Assembly: GCF_903652925.1 (NCBI RefSeq)
Contig: NZ_CAHLAR010000007.1
Location: 1-64,000, forward strand
Source of the DNA: Achromobacter anxifer
GTDB taxonomy: Bacteria > Pseudomonadota > Gammaproteobacteria > Burkholderiales > Burkholderiaceae_B
Direction of reading: 5' to 3'
Length of the DNA stretch: 64,000 nucleotides
Shown here: piece by piece, positions 26,566-34,566 of the stretch
Layout of the letters: each line of letters begins with the position of its first letter
Position numbering within the stretch: position 1 is the stretch's first letter
Position numbers and translations under genes: made by a program
The notes under the pieces: model-generated
What the model was told of the DNA's origin: nothing
The model's database searches: none
The model's input: the letters and a program-made list of their open reading frames with translations, nothing else

Positions 26566-27573
26566 ATGGCTCACATCTATCTCGACGAACTTCAACTCCT
26601 GGCCGCGGCCGGCCTGGCCGCCGCGGGCGCCAATGCGGCGATGGCGGACAGCACGGCGCGCGCCCTGGTGTACGCCGAAAGCCAGGGCCTGGGCTCGCAC
26701 GGCCTGTCGCGCGTGGCGTTCTACGCCGGCCATCTGCGCGCCGGCCGCGCCATCGGCTCGGCCGTGCCAAAACTGGTGCACGAACGCGGCGGCGCGGCGC
26801 TGATCGACGCGGGCTCGGGCCTGGCGTACCCGGCCTGCGCGATGGCCGTGGAACAGGCCGCGGCGCGCGCCCGCGAGCATGGCGTGTCGTTCGTCGGCGT
26901 CACCAACAGCCACCACTTCGGCGCGGCGGCCTACCACCTGGAAGCCTTGGCCGACGCCGGCCTGGTCGCGCTGGCGTTGAGCAACTCGCCGGCCGCCATG
27001 CCGGCCTGGGGCGGCAAGCGCCCCCTGTTCGGCACCAACCCCGTGGCAGCGGTATTCCCGCGCCGCGGCGGCGCGCGCCTGCTCATCGACCTGTCGCTGT
27101 CGCAGGTGGCGCGCGGCAAGCTCATGATCGCGGCCCGCGACAACCAGCCCATCCCGCTGGGCTGGGCGCTGGACGCCGAGGGCCAGCCCACCACCGATCC
27201 CAAGGCCGGCCTGGCGGGCAGCATGCTGCCCGCAGGCGGCGTCAAGGGCGCAATGCTGGCGCTGATCGTCGAACTGCTGGTGTGCGCGCTGACCGGCGCG
27301 CATTTCGGCTTCGAAACGGAATCGTTCTTCGTCGACGAGGGCGGCCCCGCGCGCCTGGGCCAGGCCTTCCTGGCCATCGATCCGGGCGCGCTGGCCGGCA
27401 ACAACACCTACCTGGACCGCGTCGAAACGCTAGTCGACGCCATGCTGGAAGACGAAGGCGTGCGCCTGCCGGGCGACCGCCGCCGCAAGCTGCGCGACGA
27501 AGCGCTCAAGCATGGCATCGACATCCCCGACGCGCTGATGGCGCAATTGCGCGCCATGTCGGGCACGGCGTAG
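26566..27573 (+). CDS. comC: Type-2 malate/lactate dehydrogenase family, ComC-like ((R)-sulfolactate dehydrogenase)
   Basis: Ldh/MDH2-family oxidoreductase, 335 residues. The family shows in GVSFVGVTNSHHFGAAAYHLE (about 104-124) with the conserved SHHFG, PLFGTNPVAAVFPR in the middle, and the GVKGAMLALIVELL stretch. Members use NAD(P)H without a Rossmann fold on substrates such as malate, ureidoglycolate and sulfolactate. The position next to SlcC- and SuyAB-like genes favours (R)-sulfolactate dehydrogenase (ComC). It is 10 bases after slcC. A large palindrome follows its stop. Confidence 0.72.
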   Translation: MAHIYLDELQLLAAAGLAAAGANAAMADSTARALVYAESQGLGSHGLSRVAFYAGHLRAGRAIGSAVPKLVHERGGAALIDAGSGLAYPACAMAVEQAAARAREHGVSFVGVTNSHHFGAAAYHLEALADAGLVALALSNSPAAMPAWGGKRPLFGTNPVAAVFPRRGGARLLIDLSLSQVARGKLMIAARDNQPIPLGWALDAEGQPTTDPKAGLAGSMLPAGGVKGAMLALIVELLVCALTGAHFGFETESFFVDEGGPARLGQAFLAIDPGALAGNNTYLDRVETLVDAMLEDEGVRLPGDRRRKLRDEALKHGIDIPDALMAQLRAMSGTA

Positions 27574-27591
27574 GCCCCCGCGGCGCGGCGC

Positions 27592-27640
27592 TCGGGCAAG
27601 GCAATTGTCGCGACAGCGTCGCGACAATTGCCTTGCCCGA
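27592..27640. repeat. Perfect 23-base inverted repeat at the end of the suy cluster
   Basis: A 23-base arm at 27592-27614 is repeated exactly in inverse at 27618-27640 around the 3-base spacer AGC; inner parts are CAATTGTCGCGAC and GTCGCGACAATTG. It fills most of the gap between comC (stop at 27573) and the facing exporter gene, abutting that gene's stop codon. There is no T run. It can act as a two-way terminator or mRNA-end protector. Confidence 0.8.
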
Positions 27641-28537
27641 TCAGCCCCCGTGGCTGAACCACAGGATCACCGGCGCCAGCAACAGGAAAGCCACCGTCGA
27701 CACCAGCACCGCGCCCGCCGCCGTATCCCCCAGCGACGTGTAGCGTTTGACGTACATGTAGCTGACCACCGCGCAGGGCATGGCCATCTGCAGGCTGAGC
27801 GCGCCGGCCAGCACCGGCTCCAGGTCCAGCGCCCACACCACCGCCAGCCCCGCCGCCAGACCCACGGCCAGGCGGATGGCGGCGACCTTGGCGCCGTCGC
27901 GCAGGCCATTGGCAGGAATCAGCGCCAGCGCATGGCCCAGACTCAGCAGCATCAGCGGCACCGTCACCGCGCCTAGCATGCGCGTGGTCTCGATCAGCCA
28001 GGCGGGCACCGGCACGTGCAGAAGGCGCAAGGCCACCGCGATCAGGGACGCCAGCAGAATCGGACTCTTCCAGCTGCCCTTGGTGTTCACCCCCGGCAGC
28101 AGGCGCACGGCGATGGTATGCATGACGAATGAGCTGACCGCAAAGAACGCCACCGCCACCGACAGGCCCGCGTCGCCGAAGGCCATCTGCGAAATCGGCA
28201 GACCCAGGTTGCCGGCATTGGGCAGAAAGGCCGTGGGCAGCAGGGTGCGCACGGGCAGCTTCCAGGCTTTCAGCAGCAGCGCGCATGCCAGCGCGCAAAA
28301 CAGCAGGGCGAGCAGGGTCGCCGCCGCCACGTCGGCCAGCGCGCGGTCATCCAGATGGGTGGTGACGAAGGTATGGAACACCAGGGCCGGCGTGGTCACC
28401 GAAGTGACCAGCATCGTGATGAAGGAGCCGCCGAACGGCAGATCACGCTTGCCCCAGTACACCCCTATGCCCACGCAGAACAGCAGCGGCAGCATCAGCA
28501 CGATCGCGGAAAAGTAGAACTGCACGACGGCAGGCAT
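27641..28537 (-). CDS. AEC-family transporter
   Basis: Auxin-efflux-carrier-family membrane protein, 298 residues with about ten hydrophobic helices in two halves. Recognisable are the glycine/proline-rich break PTAFLPNAGNLGLPISQMAF in the first half and LQMAMPCAVVSYMYVKRY in the second, typical for this family of organic-anion transporters (malonate, malate and others). It faces comC across a palindrome. It may move sulfolactate, or another carboxylate, as part of the same module; this is inference. The ATG at 28535-28537 leads straight into the first helix. Confidence 0.85.
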   Translation of the reverse strand: MPAVVQFYFSAIVLMLPLLFCVGIGVYWGKRDLPFGGSFITMLVTSVTTPALVFHTFVTTHLDDRALADVAAATLLALLFCALACALLLKAWKLPVRTLLPTAFLPNAGNLGLPISQMAFGDAGLSVAVAFFAVSSFVMHTIAVRLLPGVNTKGSWKSPILLASLIAVALRLLHVPVPAWLIETTRMLGAVTVPLMLLSLGHALALIPANGLRDGAKVAAIRLAVGLAAGLAVVWALDLEPVLAGALSLQMAMPCAVVSYMYVKRYTSLGDTAAGAVLVSTVAFLLLAPVILWFSHGG

Positions 28538-28658
28538 GCGCTTATTCCGTTAGAGATAAGAAGATCGATGCGCCGCGGCATCATTGCTTGCCGGGCGTGC
28601 GCCTGGGGCGGCAGCATGGGGCCATTCGTCAACCGCCGGGCTCCCGCCCTTAACCGCC

Positions 28659-29000
28659 ATGTCAGCCAATGCCCAAACCGCCACGGCCCCGCAACCAGCC
28701 GCGAATCCATCCACGAATCTAGCCACGAAGCTGGCCCCAAACCTGACCACGACCCTGGCCACGGAACCGGCAACCAAGCCGGCCCTCGCCATCAAGCCGC
28801 TCTCGGAACGGCAGGCCAGCTGCCTGCACTGGGCAGCCATGGGCAAGACCAGCTGGGAAACCGCCCGCATCCTGGGCGTGAGCGAAAGCACCGTGAATTT
28901 CCACCTGTGCAACGCTTGCGACAAGCTTGGCGTGCGCGGCCGACGCGCAGCGGTGGTCATGGCCATGAAGCTGGGCTTGATCGCATCCCTCACGGCTTGA
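28659..29000 (+). CDS. Short LuxR-type helix-turn-helix protein without input domain
   Basis: A 113-residue protein consisting of a low-complexity N-terminus (about residues 1-45, Ala/Thr/Pro/Leu) and a LuxR-type C-terminal helix-turn-helix (LSERQASCLHWAAMGKTSWE, then ARILGVSESTVNFHL; about 48-100). No autoinducer or receiver domain is present. Such solo HTH proteins can be DNA-binding regulators; target unknown. The N-terminal part is encoded by a degenerate 12-base repeat. Its 3' end overlaps the facing lipoprotein gene by 11 bases. Confidence 0.65.
   Translation: MSANAQTATAPQPAANPSTNLATKLAPNLTTTLATEPATKPALAIKPLSERQASCLHWAAMGKTSWETARILGVSESTVNFHLCNACDKLGVRGRRAAVVMAMKLGLIASLTA
28697..28792 (+). 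repeat. Degenerate 12-base repeat inside the HTH gene, about eight units
   Basis: Units such as AGCCGCGAATCC, ATCCACGAATCT, AGCCACGAAGCT, GGCCCCAAACCT, GACCACGACCCT, GGCCACGGAACC, GGCAACCAAGCC and GGCCCTCGCCAT follow each other without gaps. They encode a drifting tetrapeptide repeat of the ATxL type at the N-terminus of the HTH protein. Confidence 0.6.
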
Positions 29001-29526
29001 TGACGACTGAACTCAGGAACTCGCGCGCCCGATCGGCAGGCAGGCTTTCCACGGTGCCGGCCGCGACGGCCTCGATCAGCATGGTGTCGGTGACCCAGAT
29101 CCGGGCCCGCAGCCATCCGGGCTTGCCCATGGCCTTGCCCTGCACCTCGAATTCCTGCCCGTAGGGCGGCCATTCGGTCGGCGGCGGAGCCTGCATGTTG
29201 GCGTACAAGGAATGCATCAGCGCCATGCCCAGCGCCTGTTTGGCGGCCGGATCCTTTGCGATCTCGGGCGGAAGCGGCGCCGATCCCACGGCGAAGACGG
29301 CCTCGCCCACGGTGGCGCTGGCCAGGGTAAAACTCAAGGTATGGGTATCCAGCTTCAGGTCGCGGGTGTCCGTCGAGACCCGGTCCGGAAACGCGGCGCG
29401 CACGTGGCCATCGGCCACGTCCACTTCGCGCCAGTTGTAACTGGGCGAGCACGCCATCAGCAGGGCCAGCGCGCTTATCGCGCCGGCTTTCTTGAACATG
29501 AAACGAAACAGCGATGAAATCGTCAT
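28990..29526 (-). CDS. Predicted lipoprotein of unknown function
   Basis: A 178-residue protein with a lipoprotein signal: a hydrophobic stretch (about 13-25) ending in the lipobox LMAC, so Cys26 would be lipidated. The mature part has no domain I recognise; it is a compact alpha/beta-looking sequence (AAFPDRVSTDTRDL, then FAVGSAPLPPEIAKDPAAK). The first ATG (29524-29526) is used; an ATG nine codons later is equally possible and leaves a more usual signal peptide. It is convergent with the HTH gene. Confidence 0.65.
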   Translation of the reverse strand: MTISSLFRFMFKKAGAISALALLMACSPSYNWREVDVADGHVRAAFPDRVSTDTRDLKLDTHTLSFTLASATVGEAVFAVGSAPLPPEIAKDPAAKQALGMALMHSLYANMQAPPPTEWPPYGQEFEVQGKAMGKPGWLRARIWVTDTMLIEAVAAGTVESLPADRAREFLSSVVIKP

Positions 29527-29571
29527 TACCCGAGGACCTGGACTGTCTATTCATTTCGAGGAAGCCAGAAA

Positions 29572-30480
29572 TTGTCGCCGATTTCGATGACCCCCGCGCC
29601 GGACGGCACGCCATTGGCCAATTATGTCTGGCCCGCCGCGCCCAATGTGCCCCCGCCTGTCACAGGCCCGGGCGTTCCCAGTATCTACCTGCTGCACGGA
29701 CTTAGCGAGCATGCCGGGCGCTACGACCGGCTGGCGCGCTGGCTCGCGGCGCGCGGCTGGACCGTGGGCGCCCATGACCATCGCGGCCATGGCCACTCCG
29801 GCGGACGGCCCGCGACCCTGAACCGCGAGGACGACCTGGTGGTCGACGCCGTCGACCGGCTGCAGGCCTGGACCGCCGCGCACGGACGGCCGCCCATCCT
29901 GCTGGGCCATAGCCTGGGCGCCCTGGTCGCGGTGCGGATTGCGCTGCGGCGCATGGCCGAGCTCGACGCGCTGGTGCTCAGCTCGCCGCCCTTCGTGGTG
30001 CACGTGCCTCCCTGGGTGCGGCGCACGCTGACCTGGATGTCACTGCATGCGCCCGACCTGCGCGTGCCCCACGGACTGGCCCCGGCCCGGATCTCTCACG
30101 ACCCCGCCGTGGTGAAGGCCTACCGCTCGGATCCCCTCGTGCGGCGCAGCATGACAGGCCGGCTGGCCCGTTTCGTGGACGAAGGCGGCCGCGAGTCCCT
30201 GCGTGAAGCCCCGCTGCTGTCCTATCGCACCCTGCTGATGGTGGCGGGCGACGACTCCATCGTCGCCGCGGAAGGCAGCCGCCAGTTCGCCCAGCGGGCG
30301 CCCGCCGAACTGCTGACGCTGCGCTGGTACGACACTGCCTGGCACGAGATTTTCAACGAAACCGCCCCCATCGCCGATCCGGTCTATGCCGACCTGGACG
30401 AATGGCTGGCGCGCACCGCGCAGGCATTGTCCCTGTCCCCAGTATTGACTCCCTCGGCACAGGAGGCCGGCACCCCGTAA
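29572..30480 (+). CDS. Alpha/beta hydrolase, monoacylglycerol-lipase type
   Basis: Serine hydrolase of the lysophospholipase/monoacylglycerol lipase group, 302 residues. The oxyanion segment LLHGLSEHAGRYDRLA (about 40-55), the HDHRGHGHSGG block, the nucleophile GHSLGAL with Ser114, the acid in VAGDDSIV and the His in TAWHEIFNE are all there. No signal peptide is seen, so it is probably cytosolic. The TTG at 29572 was chosen because GAGGAAG lies seven bases before it; an ATG at 29587 is the alternative. It is 32 bases before gshA, possibly co-transcribed. Confidence 0.85.
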   Translation: MSPISMTPAPDGTPLANYVWPAAPNVPPPVTGPGVPSIYLLHGLSEHAGRYDRLARWLAARGWTVGAHDHRGHGHSGGRPATLNREDDLVVDAVDRLQAWTAAHGRPPILLGHSLGALVAVRIALRRMAELDALVLSSPPFVVHVPPWVRRTLTWMSLHAPDLRVPHGLAPARISHDPAVVKAYRSDPLVRRSMTGRLARFVDEGGRESLREAPLLSYRTLLMVAGDDSIVAAEGSRQFAQRAPAELLTLRWYDTAWHEIFNETAPIADPVYADLDEWLARTAQALSLSPVLTPSAQEAGTP

Positions 30481-30512
30481 AATCCGGCGACAGACCCAAA
30501 CGAGAAGAACCC

Positions 30513-32084
30513 GTGACTGATACTGCCGCCAACCGCCTCTCCCGCCTGGAGGCCAACCGATCGCTGCTGACCCAGACCCTGCGGGGCATCGAAAAGGAAG
30601 GCCTGCGCGTGGACGAACAGGGTGTCCTGTCCCGCAAGCCGCACCCCGCCGGCCTGGGATCGGCGCTGACCAACGAACACGTCACCACCGACTATTCCGA
30701 ATCCCTGCTCGAACTCATCACGGGCACGCATACGGACGTCGACGCGCTGCTGGCCGAACTGACCAACACCCATCGCCACGTCTACGGCGTGCTGGACCAC
30801 GAGCTGATCTGGAACCAGTCCATGCCGGCCACGCTGCCGCCCGAAGCCGACATCCCCATCGCCTGGTACGGCAAGTCCAATACCGGCATGCTCAAGCACG
30901 TGTACCGCCGCGGCCTGGCCGTGCGCTACGGCAAGACCATGCAATGCATCGCCGGCGTGCACTACAACTTCTCGCTCGCCGAGGACCTGTGGTCCGTGCT
31001 GGATACCCAGCCCGGCAGCGTGCAAGACCGCCGTTCGCGCGGCTACATCGGCCTGATCCGCAACTTCACCCGCTATTCCTGGCTGCTGATGTACCTGTTC
31101 GGCGCGGCCCCGGCCGTGGCCAGCGATTTCCTGCGCGGGCGCGAGCACCCGCTGCAGAAGCTGGGCGACAGCACGCTGTACCTGCCCTACGCCACCAGCC
31201 TGCGCATGAGCGACCTGGGCTACCAGAACAAGGCGCAGTCGCAGCTCAAGCTCTGCTACAACGACCTGGACACGTTCCTGGGCCGCCTGTACGGCGCCGT
31301 GACGCAACCCTGGCCCGACTACCAGAAGATCGGCACGCACCGCGACGGCGAATGGATCCAGCTCAACACCAACGTGCTGCAGATCGAAAACGAGTACTAC
31401 TCCAGCATCCGCCCCAAGCGCGCCACCGGCCGCTGCGAGCGCCCGATCACCGCGCTGGCCGAACGCGGCGTGCAGTACGTCGAGGTCCGCTGCCTGGACA
31501 TCGACCCGAACTCGCCCGTCGGCATCGACGCCGACACCGGCCGCTTCGTCGACGCCTTCCTGCTGTTCTGCACCGCGTCCGACAGCCCGTTCTTCCCCGC
31601 CAACGGCTATTGCCAGCGCAGCGCCGACAACTTCTCGACCGTCGTCAAGGAAGGCCGCAAGCCCGGCCTGCAACTGGACCGCGAAGGCCAGGCCATCGGC
31701 CTGGCGCAATGGGGTCACGAACTGCTCGACCAGATCGCGCCCTACGCCGCGCTGTACGACTCCGCGCTGGGCGGCAGCGCCTACGCCGATGCCCTGGCGG
31801 CCCAGCGCGCCAAGCTCGACCAGCCGGAATCGACGCCGTCGGCCCGCCTGCTGGCCTCGCTGTCGGACAGCCGCCTGTCGTTCCATGACTATTCGCTGGA
31901 CCTCAGCCGCAAGCACGCCGACACGCTGCGCGCCCAGCCTCTGCCGGCCGATCTGGCTGCCGCCTACGAGCAGGCCGCCGCGCAGTCGGTCGCCGAACAA
32001 CAGCGCCTGGAACAATCGGACACCGAGGATTTCGACACCTACGTGGCGCGCTACCACGCGGCGTTGAAGGCCCCGCTCAAATAA
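30513..32084 (+). CDS. gshA: Glutamate-cysteine ligase
   Basis: First enzyme of glutathione synthesis, ATP-dependent joining of glutamate and cysteine, class I (E. coli type), 523 residues (E. coli 518). Clear family stretches are LRGIEKEGLRVDEQG, HVTTDYSESLLELITGTH and the later CIAGVHYNFSL, followed by PNSPVGIDADTGRFVDAFLLF near the middle. The start is a GTG at 30513 with GAGAAG upstream; there is no closer ATG. It follows the hydrolase gene by 32 bases and is followed by a GC-rich hairpin. Confidence 0.95.
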   Translation: MTDTAANRLSRLEANRSLLTQTLRGIEKEGLRVDEQGVLSRKPHPAGLGSALTNEHVTTDYSESLLELITGTHTDVDALLAELTNTHRHVYGVLDHELIWNQSMPATLPPEADIPIAWYGKSNTGMLKHVYRRGLAVRYGKTMQCIAGVHYNFSLAEDLWSVLDTQPGSVQDRRSRGYIGLIRNFTRYSWLLMYLFGAAPAVASDFLRGREHPLQKLGDSTLYLPYATSLRMSDLGYQNKAQSQLKLCYNDLDTFLGRLYGAVTQPWPDYQKIGTHRDGEWIQLNTNVLQIENEYYSSIRPKRATGRCERPITALAERGVQYVEVRCLDIDPNSPVGIDADTGRFVDAFLLFCTASDSPFFPANGYCQRSADNFSTVVKEGRKPGLQLDREGQAIGLAQWGHELLDQIAPYAALYDSALGGSAYADALAAQRAKLDQPESTPSARLLASLSDSRLSFHDYSLDLSRKHADTLRAQPLPADLAAAYEQAAAQSVAEQQRLEQSDTEDFDTYVARYHAALKAPLK

Positions 32085-32106
32085 GGCGTATCGTTAGGGT
32101 TTTGAT

Positions 32107-32135
32107 CCGCGCCGGCCGGCCCCCGGCCAGCGCGG
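32107..32135. terminator. GC-rich hairpin after gshA
   Basis: CCGCGCCGGCCGG and CCGGCCAGCGCGG pair across a CCC loop as a 13-base-pair stem with one mismatch. There is no T run. It lies 22 bases after the gshA stop and before the lipocalin gene. Confidence 0.45.
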
Positions 32136-32165
32136 ACCGCTCTGTCACATCAGGAGGTTTTCCCC

Positions 32166-32687
32166 ATGCGTCGCACCGCAACATTCCTGCTGGCCCTGGC
32201 CGCCAGCATGACGGGGATAGCCCATGCCGCGCCGCCGCCCATGCAAACCGTGGAATCGGTGGACCTGAAACGCTACGCAGGCATGTGGTACGAGATCGCG
32301 AATTTCCCCATGTTCTTCCAGCGCGACTGCGTGGGAGACACCACCGCCGAATACACCGCGCATCCCGACGGCACCGTCGGCGTGAACAACCGCTGCCGCA
32401 CCAAGGATGGCGACATCGATTCCGCGTCCGGCACCGCGACGGTGGTCGAAGGCAGCAACAACGCCAAGCTCGAAGTTTCGTTCTTCAAGCCGTTCAAGGG
32501 CGACTACTGGGTGATCGGACTGGACCCCGAATACCGCTGGGCCGTGGTCGGCACGCCGGACAGGAAGTATCTGTGGATCCTGTCACGCTCGCCGCAACTG
32601 CCCAAGGAAGAACTGGACCGCGCCCTGGACGCCGCCAAGGCTCAGGGCTACCAGCTGGACGAACTGCGCTATACGCCGCAGAAGTAG
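32166..32687 (+). CDS. Bacterial lipocalin (Blc-like)
   Basis: Exported lipocalin, 173 residues. A signal peptide spans residues 1-21 (ending IAHA-A). The lipocalin hallmark GMWYEIANFPMFFQRDC follows at about 39-55 (G-x-W motif), with VGDTTAEYTAHPDG, NRCRTKDG and the family-typical WVIGLDPEYRWAVVGTPDRKYLWILSR split later. There is no lipobox Cys, unlike E. coli Blc, so it should be soluble in the periplasm. Lipocalins of this kind bind lysophospholipids or fatty acids. AGGAGG precedes the ATG. Not obviously linked to its neighbours. Confidence 0.9.
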   Translation: MRRTATFLLALAASMTGIAHAAPPPMQTVESVDLKRYAGMWYEIANFPMFFQRDCVGDTTAEYTAHPDGTVGVNNRCRTKDGDIDSASGTATVVEGSNNAKLEVSFFKPFKGDYWVIGLDPEYRWAVVGTPDRKYLWILSRSPQLPKEELDRALDAAKAQGYQLDELRYTPQK

Positions 32688-32770
32688 GACGGACGCAGCG
32701 CGAGAAATCCCCGCCGGTACCCGTGCGAGGATCGCGCGCAACCCAGCAGCAACGCCGCCAGGCGCCGCCC

Positions 32771-33688
32771 TCAGCTCTTCTGCAACTCCGCCCGCCGGAC
32801 CCCGTCCGCCTTCGCCAGCCCCATCATTTCCAAGGTGGCGCGGGTTAGCTCGCTGTCCGGATCCTCCAGCTCATTGACCAGGTCGAAGTGGTTGCACTGC
32901 GGCGTCGGAATGCGGGTGGAGGCCAGCCCTGCGGCGTTCCAGGCGGCCTCGAATGCCGCCGTCTGGTTCTTGAAGCCTTGCGTCTCCAGCCCGCCCACGG
33001 CCAGCAGCATCGGGCCCGCGCGTTCCGGCAGATGGAAGATCGGGCTTTGATGCGCGGCCTGCTCAGGCGTCAGCTGCAGCCAGGTATTCGGCAGGACGTC
33101 GCATAGCGGCCGCAGGTCGAACAGCCCGCTCAGCGCCAGCGTGCCCTTGATCACGTCATCCGGCAGGTTGTAACGCGCCGGCCAATCGGGCGCGGCCAGC
33201 ATGGCGGCCAGATGGCCGCCCGCCGAACTGCCGCCGACATAGATACGTTCCGGGTCCACGCCATAGGCCGCCGCGTTCCAGTACAGCCAGGCCACGGCGG
33301 AGCGCACTTCGCGCACCACCTCGCCCAGGGTGGCCTCGGGCACCAGCGTGTATTCCAGGGTCGCGACGGCCGCGCCCGCGGCGTTGAACGCCTCGGCCAT
33401 GACCGGCGCGTCTTCCTTGCGCTGCGCGCGCCAGTAACCGCCGTGGATGAACACGAACACGGGCGCCGCCGCGTTCGACGCCGCGGGCAGGAACAGGTCC
33501 AGCCGTTCGTCCTGGCCCATGCCGTAGCGCAGGTCCAGGATGCCGGGACGGCGCGTGCGTACTCGGGCCGACGACTCCGCATAGCGGCGCACGCAGGCGT
33601 CGAAATCCGGCACCGACTGGCGCGCGTTGTACTGCACCTCGCGCTCGGCGACGGTGGGGAAGAAGAGATCGATGTCAGCGTTATGCAT
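32771..33688 (-). CDS. Alpha/beta hydrolase of the kynurenine-formamidase-like/esterase group
   Basis: Serine hydrolase of 305 residues. HGGYW at about 82-86 forms the oxyanion hole, GGSSAGGH places the nucleophile at Ser155, and the C-terminal His is in TPQCNHFDLV. The overall layout (long N-terminal lead, HGGYW, SSAGGH) is that of bacterial kynurenine-formamidase-like esterases. The ATG at 33686-33688 overlaps the end of the upstream GntR gene by eight bases, so the pair is one transcript, and the substrate is probably linked to that regulator. A role in the nearby gentisate unit is possible but unproven. Confidence 0.82.
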   Translation of the reverse strand: MHNADIDLFFPTVAEREVQYNARQSVPDFDACVRRYAESSARVRTRRPGILDLRYGMGQDERLDLFLPAASNAAAPVFVFIHGGYWRAQRKEDAPVMAEAFNAAGAAVATLEYTLVPEATLGEVVREVRSAVAWLYWNAAAYGVDPERIYVGGSSAGGHLAAMLAAPDWPARYNLPDDVIKGTLALSGLFDLRPLCDVLPNTWLQLTPEQAAHQSPIFHLPERAGPMLLAVGGLETQGFKNQTAAFEAAWNAAGLASTRIPTPQCNHFDLVNELEDPDSELTRATLEMMGLAKADGVRRAELQKS

Positions 33689-34442
33689 GCCGGGCCTGCG
33701 TTTCGGGCTGGGAAATGATGCGTTCGATGAACTGCGCCGTCTTGCGGTAGTGCGCGGCCAGCATGGCGACGCAGCCTTCCACGTCGCGCGAGATCGCAGC
33801 GTCCAGCAGCTGGCGGTGCTCGTCGTCGACGTTGCGCTCCGGACCGTAGGCCGTGGCGCCGGCGCGCGCCGGGCGGCGGTAGCGCTCGGTCTGCGCGTAC
33901 AGCTGGGTGGACAGGTCCAACAGCCAGCTCGAACGGCAGGCGCCAATCAGCGCATGGTGGAATTCCAGGTGGCGCGCCTCCAGCAGCTCGTCCAGTTCTT
34001 CCGAAGGCTCGGCCGCCTGGTCCGCCCGCTGCGCCGCCAGCGTCAGCGCGTGATATGCGCCAACCAGCCGCGTTTCCCAGGCATCGTCGGCATTGGCCAG
34101 CGAGCGGCGCAAGGCGTCGCAATCGATCAGGATGCGGGTTTCGCAGGCGTCCCACATTTCCTCGACCGACAGGGGCGCGATGCTGAAGCCGCGCGAAGTG
34201 GTGCTGACGACCATGCGTTCGCTGCGCAGGCGGTTCAACGCTTCGCGGATGGGGGAAAAGCTGCTGCCGTAGCGTTGCTTCAGCAACTCCAGCCGCAAGG
34301 ACTGTCCCGGCGCGAAGGCGCCGCGCATGATGTCCCGCCGCAGCAGGCGGTAGACCTGCTCGGACAGCGTGATTTCTTCCACGCCGGCGCTCCCGTCCGA
34401 TCCGGGATCGTCCTGGCGGGAAGCTTTGATTCTAGGCTTCAA
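33681..34442 (-). CDS. GntR-family regulator (FCD type)
   Basis: GntR-type transcription factor, 253 residues. The winged helix (about 24-90) includes MRGAFAPGQSLRLELLKQRY and SPIREALNRLRSE, and the helical FCD effector domain (about 105-235) follows. The start is uncertain: a TTG at 34440-34442 preceded by TGGAGA, or a GTG about 22 codons later preceded by GGGAG. It lies 124 bases after the last gene of the ABC transporter on the same strand and overlaps the esterase gene, so it may regulate the transporter and gentisate genes. Confidence 0.83.
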   Translation of the reverse strand: MKPRIKASRQDDPGSDGSAGVEEITLSEQVYRLLRRDIMRGAFAPGQSLRLELLKQRYGSSFSPIREALNRLRSERMVVSTTSRGFSIAPLSVEEMWDACETRILIDCDALRRSLANADDAWETRLVGAYHALTLAAQRADQAAEPSEELDELLEARHLEFHHALIGACRSSWLLDLSTQLYAQTERYRRPARAGATAYGPERNVDDEHRQLLDAAISRDVEGCVAMLAAHYRKTAQFIERIISQPETQARHA

Positions 34443-34566
34443 GATGGTCTCCAGATGTCGGCGGCCGGGGCCGCGCGCAGGCGGCCCATTCTACCCGCGC
34501 CCTCCGGCGCACGCGCCTGCCCGCGGCAGCGCGTGCCCGGGGCCATATGCCGCTTCGCCGCCCCGC

